Positions 1-8,900 of a stretch of DNA of 64,000 nt are shown here, piece after piece; the first letter of the stretch is position 1; the number at the start of each line of letters is the position of its first letter. Position numbers and translations under genes: made by a program. The notes below the pieces were generated by a model. It was not told the origin of the DNA and searched no databases. It worked only from the letters and a program-made list of their open reading frames with translations. Location: NCBI GenBank assembly GCA_964531205.1, contig CAZHGH010000005.1, forward strand, positions 3,529-67,528, written 5' to 3'. The stretch is from JAICWY01 sp964531205 (GTDB lineage: Bacteria > Vulcanimicrobiota > Vulcanimicrobiia > Vulcanimicrobiales > Vulcanimicrobiaceae).

Positions 1-537
1 CGACAATTTTGCGACGCCGGCTTTGCGGTGTACGTGCCGGATCTCTACCAAGGCTTAGATGCACCGGATCCCGATACCGAGCATTCCATCGAAGCGTTCA
101 TGCGGTTTGCCAAGCAGCCTACGACCGACAGTATAGATTCAGACATCCAGCGGGCAACGCAGCATTTGCGCGCCGCCTTTCCGAGGACGCGCATTGGCAT
201 TGTGGGCTTCTGCATGGGTGGCCGAATAGCGATGGTGCGCGCAGCCGGTTACAGTGATATCCTCTCTGCGGCAGCGATCTGGTACGGCTTCGCGGATGAA
301 ATAGATCCGCGCACAATCGACATTCCCATCATCGGAAGTTTCGGCGCGGAAGACCGGCATATTCCGCCCGACAAGGTCGCCTCAACTTTTGCGGCTCTTC
401 CGGTGGAGCACGATTTAAGGATCTACGAAGGCGCGCAGCACGGATTCTTTCACAAGGAGTCTGCGTTCGATCCACAAGCAGCCGCGGATTCGTTCGCACG
501 AAGCGTTGCGTTTCTGAAACGCCACCTGGTTCCATAG
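1..537 (+). CDS. Dienelactone hydrolase family protein, 5' end outside window
   Basis: The reading frame is open from base 1 to the TAG at 535-537, so this is the C-terminal part (about 178 residues) of a longer protein. The alpha/beta-hydrolase catalytic triad of the dienelactone hydrolase family is visible: nucleophilic Cys in GFCMGG (codon at 211-213), Asp in FGAEDRHIP, and His in GAQHGFF. The start is YVPDLYQG, which normally follows the first beta-strands of the fold, so roughly 50-60 residues are missing upstream. The family hydrolyses cyclic esters and related carbonyl compounds in the cytoplasm; the substrate cannot be told here. A GTG at 28 is in frame but would cut into the fold. 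Confidence 0.85.
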   Translation, partial: RQFCDAGFAVYVPDLYQGLDAPDPDTEHSIEAFMRFAKQPTTDSIDSDIQRATQHLRAAFPRTRIGIVGFCMGGRIAMVRAAGYSDILSAAAIWYGFADEIDPRTIDIPIIGSFGAEDRHIPPDKVASTFAALPVEHDLRIYEGAQHGFFHKESAFDPQAAADSFARSVAFLKRHLVP

Positions 538-580
538 AAAGGTCGTTGTTGGTCGGCGTATTCGTCGTGATTGCAGCCGT

Positions 581-787
581 GTGCCGCCCAAAAACCGCGA
601 AGTCGAAAAGCTGCTTCGAGAATACGGATACGCACTTAAAGCGCAGGTAGGTAGTCATCGCCATTACGAGCATCCGATAACAGGGGTAAAAGTGACGGTG
701 GTGGGAGAGCTCGGCGACGAGATGCCAAAAGGAACGCTTTACAGACTGCTTAAGACAGCCGGTGTTCCAAAGAAGGTGGGCTGGTGA
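581..787 (+). CDS. hicA: HicA-type mRNA interferase toxin
   Basis: A 68-residue protein of the HicA/YcfA-like double-stranded-RNA-binding-fold family. The typical layout is present: an N-terminal helix with REVEKLLREYGY, the conserved GSHRHYEHP segment whose first His is the catalytic residue in HicA toxins, and a C-terminal GTLYRLLKTAGV helix. HicA toxins cleave mRNA in the cytoplasm and are held inactive by HicB. The start is GTG at 581. The stop codon overlaps the ATG of the next gene (TGATG), so the two are translationally coupled. The toxin-first order is the usual one for this family. Confidence 0.85.
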   Translation: MPPKNREVEKLLREYGYALKAQVGSHRHYEHPITGVKVTVVGELGDEMPKGTLYRLLKTAGVPKKVGW

Positions 788-1005
788 TGGACTACACCGT
801 CATAATCGAGGGTTCGCCGCAAGAAGGTTTTGGTGCCTATTCACCCGATGTGCCCGGCGTTGTTGCAACCGGCAAGACGGAAGCGTTGGTGCGCAAGCGC
901 ATTGCGAGTGGCTTGAAGATGCACTTGGAATGGCTGCGACGGGCCGGCGACGAGATTCCGCGGCCAAACACGAAGGCTTATCTTCAGCACATAGAAATCG
1001 CGTAG
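787..1005 (+). CDS. hicB: HicB-type antitoxin, short form
   Basis: A 72-residue protein with the HicB N-terminal partial RNase H fold: a DYTVIIEGSPQEGFGAYSPDVPGVVATG strand-turn-strand unit followed by a helix with KRIASGLKMHLEWL. It would bind and neutralise HicA. No C-terminal helix-turn-helix or ribbon-helix-helix region remains after IPRPNTKAY, so it probably does not repress its own promoter the way long HicB proteins do. ATG at 787 is chosen because it gives the TGATG overlap; a GTG at 784 would add one Met. It is followed by strong hairpins, not by another gene on this strand. Confidence 0.82.
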   Translation: MDYTVIIEGSPQEGFGAYSPDVPGVVATGKTEALVRKRIASGLKMHLEWLRRAGDEIPRPNTKAYLQHIEIA

Positions 1006-1009
1006 TGTT

Positions 1010-1092
1010 GCGAGCCCTGTGGGCTCGCCCTTCGACGGCGCGTTCGCGTAGCGAACGCTTTGCTCAGGGTCGTTCGATACCTCACGATGACA
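1010..1092. repeat. Two perfect hairpins and REP-like repeat copies after hicB
   Basis: Two 8-bp perfect stems with 3-nt loops lie at 1010-1028 (GCGAGCCC/GGGCTCGC) and 1040-1058 (GCGTTCGC/GCGAACGC). The second interrupts a dispersed repeat whose left arm CCCTTCGAC is at 1028-1036 and right arm GCTCAGGG starts at 1062. A variant copy, TTCGATACCTCACGATGAC, occupies 1074-1092; its core recurs at the window end. It probably acts as a transcription or mRNA-stability barrier after hicAB. Confidence 0.6.
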
Positions 1093-1103
1093 AAAAGGCA
1101 AAT

Positions 1104-1139
1104 GAAAAGAGCCCGCGGGGGAAGAGGCGGGCTCTTTTC
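1104..1139. terminator. Bidirectional rho-independent terminator
   Basis: A perfect 13-bp stem (GAAAAGAGCCCGC at 1104-1116, complement at 1127-1139) encloses a 10-nt loop. Each side ends in a four-base T or A run, so it can stop transcription from hicAB on the + strand and from the aminotransferase on the - strand. It sits exactly between these convergent genes. Confidence 0.85.
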
Positions 1140-1157
1140 GTCACGCGTAAGTCGCGC

Positions 1158-2345
1158 TTACTTGAACAACGGAACGCAGCGCGCGATTTGTTCCAACGCG
1201 TAATCGATGTCGTCGATCGAAGCAGCGTACGAGAAGCGCAGATGGCCTTTGCCTGCAGCGCCGAATGCCGAACCGCCTAAGCACGCAACGCCTCCCTCTT
1301 GCAACAGGAACGTCGCAAGGGCTTTGTCGTCCATCGTGATCTTCTTCACGTTGGGCATGGCGTAGAACGCGCCTTCGGGCATCGTGCACGAGATGCCGGG
1401 GATCTTGTTGAGACCGTTCACAAAGCGGTCGCGGCGCTGACGGAACATCTCATTCATCTTGCGCACCGGTTCGTCCGGGCCTAGGAGTGCGGCGATGCCG
1501 GCGTGCTGCACGAAGACGGGCAGACACGAGAACGTGTTGTTATTGAACAACGTTACGACTTTTGCCAGCTGCGGCGCCATGATCGCGTAGCCCAAGCGCC
1601 AGCCCGTCATCGCGTACGCTTTCGAGAAGCCGTCGACGATGATCGTGCGCTCGCGCATACCCGGAACGGTGACGATCGAATGGAATTCGCCTTCGTAGAA
1701 GTTGCGGCTGTAGATTTCGTCCGCGATCACCAGGAAGTCGTGACGGATCGCCATGTCGGCAATACGCTCGAGGTCGCCCTTGGTGAGCACGCCGCCCGTC
1801 GGGTTGTGCGGCGAGTTGATCATGATGGCGCGGGTTTTATCGGAAACGCGGCGCTCGAGCTCGTCGAGATCCATGCGCCAATTCTTCTCTTCGTAAAGCG
1901 GAATCGGCACGACGCTTGCGCCGAGATAATTCGCAGCGGACGCGTAGGCCGGATACGCCGGATCGAAATAGATGAATTCGTCACCGGGATTGAGGATTGC
2001 GCTGAGGATATTCCAGATGATCGGCTTCGCGCCCGGTGCGACGACGACGTTCTCCGCCGCGAACGGTTCGACGCCGCGGAATTTCGCAGCGTAATCCGCG
2101 ATCACGTCGCGCAGTTCGAGAATGCCGGCCGACGGCGAGTAATGCGTGTTGTTTTCGCGGATGGATTTGATGCCCGCTTCTTTGATGTGCTCGGGCGTAT
2201 CGAAATCGGGTTCGCCGATCTCCATGTGTACGACGCGCTTGCCTTGCGCTTCCAACGCTTTCGCGCGGGCCAGCACTTCGAACGCGCTCTCCGATCCGAG
2301 GCGCGAGACGGCGTCTGCAATGCGATCGGCCTTTGTTGCGAGCAT
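1158..2345 (-). CDS. Class I/II PLP-dependent aminotransferase (aspartate aminotransferase-like)
   Basis: A 395-residue fold-type I aminotransferase. Landmarks are the GEPDFDTP substrate loop near residue 44, SPHNPTGG with Asn181, ADEIY with Asp209 and Tyr212, the PLP Lys242 in SKAYAMTGWRLGY, and Arg250. This pattern fits the AspC/AlaT-like subgroup, which moves amino groups between amino acids and 2-oxoacids in the cytoplasm. The exact substrate is not fixed by sequence. ATG at 2345 is chosen because the homologous region starts immediately after it; a longer frame upstream has no family similarity. It is divergent from the DUF11 gene at 2400, with 54 bp between them. Confidence 0.9.
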   Translation of the reverse strand: MLATKADRIADAVSRLGSESAFEVLARAKALEAQGKRVVHMEIGEPDFDTPEHIKEAGIKSIRENNTHYSPSAGILELRDVIADYAAKFRGVEPFAAENVVVAPGAKPIIWNILSAILNPGDEFIYFDPAYPAYASAANYLGASVVPIPLYEEKNWRMDLDELERRVSDKTRAIMINSPHNPTGGVLTKGDLERIADMAIRHDFLVIADEIYSRNFYEGEFHSIVTVPGMRERTIIVDGFSKAYAMTGWRLGYAIMAPQLAKVVTLFNNNTFSCLPVFVQHAGIAALLGPDEPVRKMNEMFRQRRDRFVNGLNKIPGISCTMPEGAFYAMPNVKKITMDDKALATFLLQEGGVACLGGSAFGAAGKGHLRFSYAASIDDIDYALEQIARCVPLFK

Positions 2346-2399
2346 CGAACTGTAAACCTTTCGAACGTGTGAAAATTTAGTCAAGGGGCCGATAGGCCC

Positions 2400-5300
2400 A
2401 TGGCGAAGACTCCGGCGCAAGTTATGCGCACTCTTACGGACGTATTTACGCCGGGAGCACCAACGCTAACCGAGGGTCTTCGGACCCTCGTCGTTTCGCC
2501 TGAGCGCGAGTTGGAACCTGGAATCACGGTTCGCGCAACATTCACCTTCCGCAATCAAGGTGGAGCACCGGCAACCGGTGTGCGCGTGCGCTTCAATCTC
2601 CCTGACGGTCTGGTCTATTTAATCGGAAGCGGCCAGCTCGACGGCACGCCGCTTGACGACGAGCACGGAAATTCACCGCTGCTTGCGCGTGCCGGTGCAG
2701 ACATCGGCGATGTCGGACCGGGCGAAGAGCGTCGTATCGAGATCTCTTACAGCGTTGCAGGCGCGATCGAGAATGGATCGACGGTCGAATTGCAAGCGGC
2801 GGTCGCTGCATTCGAGTTGCCGCCGGTCGGTTCGAACATCGTTCGCTTGGTCGCCCGCTCAAGGCCGGCGCTTGAAAATGCGCTCACAACCATTACCATC
2901 GAGTCGCGTCAGCACGAATTGCGGCCCGGCGGCGAAGCGACGATCACCGTGCGCGTGCATAACGCGGGTGAGTCCAGCGCACACGACGTGGTCGTCGTCG
3001 CGCCGGTTCCCGAGCACACGAGCTACGTACCGAATTCGGCGCGCGTCAACGGACGCGAGCTGGAGCGCGATCTGCTCGCATCGTTCGATAAAGTTCATGC
3101 ACCCATCATTTCGCCGACACTGCCGGCAAGTGCAACGGTGACGCTGCAGTATCGCGTGCGCATCGACGATCCGCTCACCGACGGCACAAAGATCGTCGCC
3201 GGTGCGCAGATTGCTTCGCAAGAATTGAACGCGTTTGCAATCGAGCCCGCTGCCCTCACCGTGCACGCGGAAGCCGATTTCGAAGGCGAGCGGACCTCAT
3301 TGGTCGTGGAGCCGTCGGAGAACGTCTTCCCGGGATCGAAGGTACAACTGCGCTTCACGGCATTCAATGCGGGCACGACGGCTGCGGACAACGTTACGCT
3401 GAGCGTGACGTTCCCCGAAGCGTTGCATCCCGCTCGCGGATCCGCGCGCCTGGACGGCCACCCGCTGCGCGATCGCAAAAAGGAATCGCAGAAGTTTGAC
3501 TTCGGCACGATCGCCGCACGCGAATCGGTCGAGTTCGTCATCGATGCGCTCGTCACATCACCGCTGGCCGATCTTACACAGCTTCCCGTAACGGCGAAGC
3601 TGCATTGGGACGCCGGGGAGCGCGAGTTCAACGACGTCATCACGGTGCGTTCGCAGCCGTTCCTCAGCACGAGGCGCAATCGCATCGATCGCGCCAACGC
3701 CCTCGTGGTGCAGCCCTCGGATGAGTGCGAAGCCGTGGTGTACATTGCCAACGATGGAAGCGCGGCCGCTAACGACGCCGTGCTGCACGTGCACGTCGAT
3801 GCGGGCCTGGACGATGTGCGCGTGTTCGATAAAAACACCCGTCTCGAACTCGAAAACCACGCCGTTGAACTTGGCGCGATCGAACCGTACACCACACGGG
3901 AGTTAACGGTGCGGGGTCGCGTTCGCACACCGTACACCGATCGCGCCGAAGTACGTTTGGGCGCGAGCTTGCACACGCAAGAACTCGGCGAGATCGCGCT
4001 GGGCGAAGCGCTCTGGCGCGTCGATTCGCATCCCGCCTTTTCCGCAGAAACCTCCGGCTTGCAGCTCGTGCAGGACGACGTATTCAGGCCGAACCAACTC
4101 GTCGACGTCTTCGTGCGCGTGCGCAACGAAGGCACGGATCTCGCGCACAACGTGCGCTTGCGTCTGTACGTCTCGCCTGAAGCGCGGCTCGAATCCGTCG
4201 AAGGGGCAACGCGCGAACGCTCGACGCTGATCTTCGGAGAGCTCGCACCGGGTGCGACGGCCGAAGCGCGGCTAGGCGTGCGTCTACTACGCAGTCTTGC
4301 AAAAGCGCATCCGGTCACGCTGGAATCCGTGCTTACCGCGGATTCGATGCTGCCGGTGCAGCTCGGTAAGCTCACGATCGTCACCACCGCCGAGCCGAAC
4401 TTTGCGATCGGAACGCTTCGCAGCGAACCGGATGAGATCGCGGATGCCGGTGAAGAGGTTGAATTCGTGCTGCACGTGCGCAATAGCGGCGACGGCCCGG
4501 CGCGCAAAGTCGGCGTCTCGATCGGCAAAATCGATTCGCTGATTTACGTGCCGAACAGCACAACGGTCAACGATCTGCCGGTACGCGACGTCGGCGCGCA
4601 GTCGCCGCTCATGGGCGATCGCGGCATCGTGATGAGCGACGTTGATCCGGGCGTCGAAGCGACGATCCGCTGGCGCGAAGTGGTGCACAATGGTTTGCCG
4701 TCCGGCGAGACGATCACGCGCGTGGCGCGCATTGAATATGACGGCGAACGCGTTGACGAAATCACGGCACGCGAACTCAAAGTGCGCTGCGCACCCGCAT
4801 TCGCGAACACGATCTCCGGTCTGCCGTTCGGACTTGACGGCATGCTCGGGCCTTCGTTCGGCGGCGGTCAACGCGCGCTTGGTGGAAGCGACTTCGTCGA
4901 ACTGCCGCCTGCAACGCCGGTGACGCGTGCCGAGATTCCCTCAAGCACGGTGCTCTCTCTTGCGCCAAGCACGAACGGACACAACGGCCATAGCGAGTTC
5001 AACGGCCACGCGGGAACAAATGGGCAAACACATGACGCGGCGTTCGAAACCGAAGCGGTGCCGTACGATCGGGAACGCTTGGAGCGTGCGCTGCGCTTTT
5101 TGAGCGAAGCGCGGTTCAATGGTCTCGTGACGCACTTGTTTGCGGTGCGCGCCCTCTTCCCGGACAGCGTTCCCGGAGCCGACGTGCAGGCATTGCATGA
5201 AGTACGCGAGACGCTGCGCGAGTCGCTCGATCGCCTCTTCATTAAATTACGCCTGCCGAACTACGTGATCGCGCCGCGAGACCTCGAAACGCCTGCAGGC

Positions 5301-5564
5301 AAAGCTGCGCTCGAGGATCTGCTCGCATCCATCGATGCCGGCGAGTCCGCACCGACGATTGCGGGACGTTGGGCGGCAATGGCGCGGCTCATTCCGAACG
5401 ACGGCGAGGCGTTGACCAACTATCGGCAACTCTTGACCGGCGCGTTGGACGAGCTTGCGAGTGCCGACGATGTGGCGTTCATCGATGCACTACAGCGCAA
5501 ACCGTATCCGGTGCTCGACGCCGCGCTCGACGTGGTGCGCGCGCAGCTCAACGTCCGCGCATGA
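2400..5564 (+). CDS. Giant DUF11-type repeat protein without signal peptide, copy 1
   Basis: A 1054-residue protein made of about six Ig-like DUF11/CARDB-type repeats starting near residues 24, 157, 295, 423, 548 and 668. Each begins with a PG-(E/D) turn and a V-F-N-x-G strand (TFRNQGGAPA, VHNAGESSAH, AFNAGTTAA, VRNEGTD, VRNSGDGPA) and often contains a Y-V-P-N/G-S motif. A low-complexity linker (GHNGHSEFNGHAGTNG, about 858-873) leads to a helical C-terminal domain (about 889-1054) with THLFAVRALFPDS. There is no signal peptide, membrane segment or sortase motif, although such repeats are usually extracellular. An AAGGGG ribosome site lies 11 bases before ATG. The next gene starts inside its stop codon. 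Function unknown. Confidence 0.85.
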   Translation: MAKTPAQVMRTLTDVFTPGAPTLTEGLRTLVVSPERELEPGITVRATFTFRNQGGAPATGVRVRFNLPDGLVYLIGSGQLDGTPLDDEHGNSPLLARAGADIGDVGPGEERRIEISYSVAGAIENGSTVELQAAVAAFELPPVGSNIVRLVARSRPALENALTTITIESRQHELRPGGEATITVRVHNAGESSAHDVVVVAPVPEHTSYVPNSARVNGRELERDLLASFDKVHAPIISPTLPASATVTLQYRVRIDDPLTDGTKIVAGAQIASQELNAFAIEPAALTVHAEADFEGERTSLVVEPSENVFPGSKVQLRFTAFNAGTTAADNVTLSVTFPEALHPARGSARLDGHPLRDRKKESQKFDFGTIAARESVEFVIDALVTSPLADLTQLPVTAKLHWDAGEREFNDVITVRSQPFLSTRRNRIDRANALVVQPSDECEAVVYIANDGSAAANDAVLHVHVDAGLDDVRVFDKNTRLELENHAVELGAIEPYTTRELTVRGRVRTPYTDRAEVRLGASLHTQELGEIALGEALWRVDSHPAFSAETSGLQLVQDDVFRPNQLVDVFVRVRNEGTDLAHNVRLRLYVSPEARLESVEGATRERSTLIFGELAPGATAEARLGVRLLRSLAKAHPVTLESVLTADSMLPVQLGKLTIVTTAEPNFAIGTLRSEPDEIADAGEEVEFVLHVRNSGDGPARKVGVSIGKIDSLIYVPNSTTVNDLPVRDVGAQSPLMGDRGIVMSDVDPGVEATIRWREVVHNGLPSGETITRVARIEYDGERVDEITARELKVRCAPAFANTISGLPFGLDGMLGPSFGGGQRALGGSDFVELPPATPVTRAEIPSSTVLSLAPSTNGHNGHSEFNGHAGTNGQTHDAAFETEAVPYDRERLERALRFLSEARFNGLVTHLFAVRALFPDSVPGADVQALHEVRETLRESLDRLFIKLRLPNYVIAPRDLETPAGKAALEDLLASIDAGESAPTIAGRWAAMARLIPNDGEALTNYRQLLTGALDELASADDVAFIDALQRKPYPVLDAALDVVRAQLNVRA

Positions 5565-5977
5565 CGGCAATCGTCGTGATTCTGGTCGTCGTCTTCGTCG
5601 CCGGAGTCGCGATCGGTCTCTACGCGTTGCTTGCACCGCGACCGGCGGCCGTTGAGAAGGCGCCCGCGGCGCAACCCGCGCCACCGCGCGAAACCTGGAC
5701 GGCGACCACCGATTGGACGACGCAGGCCGGCGAGGAATTTGCCGGCCTGTCCGAGTCTGCACGCTGCGACTTGATCTTCGCCGTTGCGGATCTGCGGGAC
5801 GAACGTTCGCAGCAACTCTTGCTGCATGCGCTCGACGATCCGTCGGAGGCCGTCGTGCTCGCAGCGGCACATGCACTCGCGCGTCGCGGCCAGTCGCAGG
5901 CAGTGCAGACGTACGCGCAGCGGCATCCCGGTGAACGTGCCGAGCGGATAGTGCGCACGCTTGCGCTAATGGAGTAG
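5561..5977 (+). CDS. Membrane-anchored HEAT-repeat protein, copy 1
   Basis: A 138-residue protein with an N-terminal membrane segment (residues 3-25, IVVILVVVFVAGVAIGLYAL), a Pro/Ala-rich linker (about 27-47) and a helical HEAT-like domain (about 63-138: RDERSQQLLLHALDD, SEAVVLAAAHALARRG). Arg/Lys residues follow the membrane segment and none precede it, so the positive-inside rule would put the HEAT part in the cytoplasm. ATG at 5561 overlaps the TGA of the DUF11 gene (ATGA), indicating translational coupling, and the next DUF11 gene starts 2 bases after its stop. HEAT repeats bind proteins, so a membrane dock for the DUF11 protein is a reasonable guess, not shown. Confidence 0.75.
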   Translation: MTAIVVILVVVFVAGVAIGLYALLAPRPAAVEKAPAAQPAPPRETWTATTDWTTQAGEEFAGLSESARCDLIFAVADLRDERSQQLLLHALDDPSEAVVLAAAHALARRGQSQAVQTYAQRHPGERAERIVRTLALME

Positions 5978-5979
5978 GC

Positions 5980-8900
5980 GTGGCTCAAACCAGCGCCTTG
6001 ACCGGTGTCTTTGCCCCGGGCTCTCCTCCGCTTATGGAGAGTCTTCGAACCCTCGTTGTCACGCCGCGGCGAACGGTTACGCCCGGCGAACTCGTTCGCG
6101 TTGAGTTCGCATTTTCAAATTTAGGTGGCGCACCCGCAACGAACGTTCGGGTGCGTTTCGCACTTCCATCAGGCGTTGCGTACGTTGAAGGCAGCGATAC
6201 CGTCGACGATGCGCCGGTTGAAAACGAACGCCTCGTCGGCAGCGATGGCGCGGCGCTCGGCGATCTCGCGCCAAATGCGCAACGCCGCGTCGCGTGCAGT
6301 TACCGCGTCAACGATCGAATTGAAGACGGTTCCGAACTACTCTTTCAAGCAGCGCTCGTAACGGATCAAACGTCCGTGGTTGCCTCGAACGTGGAACGGT
6401 TGATCGTCCGCAGCGAACCGGTGCTGCAAGGCACCCCTACGCTCGTCACGATCGATGCGCCCGCGCAGCCGAAACCCGGTGACGTAATCGCGATTCGCGC
6501 AACGATCACGAACACCGGTGCGTCGAGCGCACACGACGTGCTCGTATTTTTGCCTGTGCCGCTGCATACGCGATACGTACCGCGCAGCGCACGGATCGGC
6601 GGCCGGGCATTAATCGACAGCGGCGACGAGCCGTTCGATTACTCGTCCGAAACGATCGTCGCTGAACGGCTGGCGCCCGCGCAAGCCGTCGTCGTCGAAT
6701 ATCAAGCCGCGATCGACGCGCCGCTCGCCGACGGTACGCGCATCAAAGTCAACGGCGCCGTCTCATCGCGCGAGATTCACGAATTCCCGATTCACTCGGC
6801 GGAAATCGTCGTCACTTCACCCGCCGATTTTGCCAACGACGAGACGGCGCTCACCGTGTTCTGCGACGACATGGTATCGCCCGGAACGCGCGTACCGATG
6901 ACGATGCGCGTACTGAATTCCGGTACCGGCGATGCACAAAACGTCTCCATCACGCTCGATTTACCGGCGGGTCTTGCGTACACCCCCGGCTCCGCTCACA
7001 TCGACGGTCAGCCCGTCAGCGATGAAGCCTTCGCCGGCAACACGTTTTCGCTCGGCGCCGTTCCAGCCGGCCGCATAGCAGATGCCGGCATCTCGACGAT
7101 CGTCGTCGTGCAAACGGGCGACGATTTACCTATCGTTGCGACGCTGCGGTGGAAGAATGGCGAACGGCGCTTCACGCGTACGCTTCGTGTGCGCGTCAGT
7201 TCGCGTTTCACGCGTGCGCGTAATTATATAGAAGTCGATCGCGGCATCATTGCGGCGCGCGAAGACGTCACGTTTACTGCGCACGTTTTCAACGACGGTA
7301 CCGCGCCGGAATCCGACGTCGCGCTGCGCGTTCTCCCCGGTGCGTTTCTGGAAAACATTCGCATTGCAGAATCGCCGGAAGAGCCCGTTTCGTACCACGA
7401 GCCGTTCAGTCTCGGCATCGTGCAGCCGCACGCGGAACGCACCTTCACTATTCGCGCGCGCGTCGCATCGCCGGTCCCCGATCGCACGCAAACCACGCTC
7501 GGTGCGGTGCTGGAATTCGCGTCGGGCACGTTCGATCTGGGCGTTGCCAACATCGTCGTGCGTTCGCGTCCGCACGTGCAAGCCGAAGGGTGCACGTGGG
7601 AACGCGCGCAGTCCGACATGTTGCGTCCGGGCCATACGCATGACGTTCTCATTCGCTTTACCAACGACGGCTCCGACGTGCTGCGCGATGCGCGTTTGGA
7701 TCTCGTGCTTCCGCCGGAACTTGTACTGGATCGCGCGCAAAACGCACGGCGTGAAGGCGCCGCGACACTGCATTTCGGCGACATCGCGGCGGAAACGACC
7801 CACGAAGCGCGTGTTGCCGTGCGTCTGGTGCGGCCGCCGAAGCGCGAGCGCACGTTGGTCGTTGAGGGGACGCTCTCGGGACGCGGGATCAGTCCGCTAC
7901 AGTTCGACGCATTGGACGTTCCCACGTATGCGCAGCCGCAATTTGCGCCCGACGCACAGTTGCGGTCGAATCCGGCGGAACATATTCACGCGGGCGAGCG
8001 CGTCGCATATGAGGTGTTGCTGCGAAACAGCGGCGATGGTCCGGCGGAACGTTTGGTGATTCGCGCGGTGCCCTCGAATCTTGCGGTATACATTCCGAGC
8101 AGCACGTCGCTGAACCGCATGTCGATTCAAGACGATCTCGGCACGTCGCAGCTCTGGTCGCAGCGCGGACTCGTTCTGACCGACGTCAATCCCGGGGTCG
8201 ATCTGCGCATCCGCTGGGAGATGCTCGTCATCTCGCCGCTCGCCGAAGGCACGGCGATCGACACGCGCGTTGTCGCCGAATGGGATGACGGACAAACGCT
8301 AGCATTGACTGCGCCGACGCTGCACGTGCTTTCTTCGCCGTCGCTACAAGCCGGCGCGGGCGGCACGCCGATCTCCGTCGCGCAACTTGTGCCCGGTCTC
8401 GAAGCACCGCTTGCCGAAACGATCGTTCCGCCGCCGCAGGCGGTCATTGAAGAGGTGCGGCGTCCCGGCGCGCCGCTTTTCGCGGACGAATTACCTGCCC
8501 ATGGTGTTGAAACGCCGCCGGTTCAAATCGGCGCACCACCTACTCGTCATCCTGAGCATGTCGAAGGACGGCTGAGCCAAGTCGAAGCCACATCTGCTCC
8601 AACCCTCTTCGTAGATTTCACGCAAGAAGAGTTGACGCAAGCGATTCGCACGCTCGAAAAAAGCGACGCGGGCGGACTCATTCCGCACGTCTTTGCGATT
8701 CGCGCCTTCTTCCCGAACTCGCTCGCCGGTACCGATCCGCGGCAAGCACAGGCGGTGGAAAATGCTGCGCGTGCAGTGCGCGCGCCACTGGATCGTTTCT
8801 TCGTGCGCTTACGCGTGCCGCGTTTAGCGATTACCGCGAAAGACTTGGAAGATCGCGACAGCCGCTTCGCGTTGCGCGGTTTGGTTGCAGCGGTCAGCGA

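Noticed and set aside
1503..2372. Long + strand reading frame opposite the aminotransferase
   Set aside because: Antisense shadow of a clearly conserved gene; Arg/Asp/Val-rich with no family motifs.
2346..2399. TTGACT as -35 of the aminotransferase promoter
   Set aside because: No acceptable -10 hexamer at 16-18 bp, so not listed as a promoter.
3095..4528. 477-codon - strand frame opposite DUF11 copy 1
   Set aside because: Ser/Thr/Arg-rich shadow caused by codon bias of the + strand gene.
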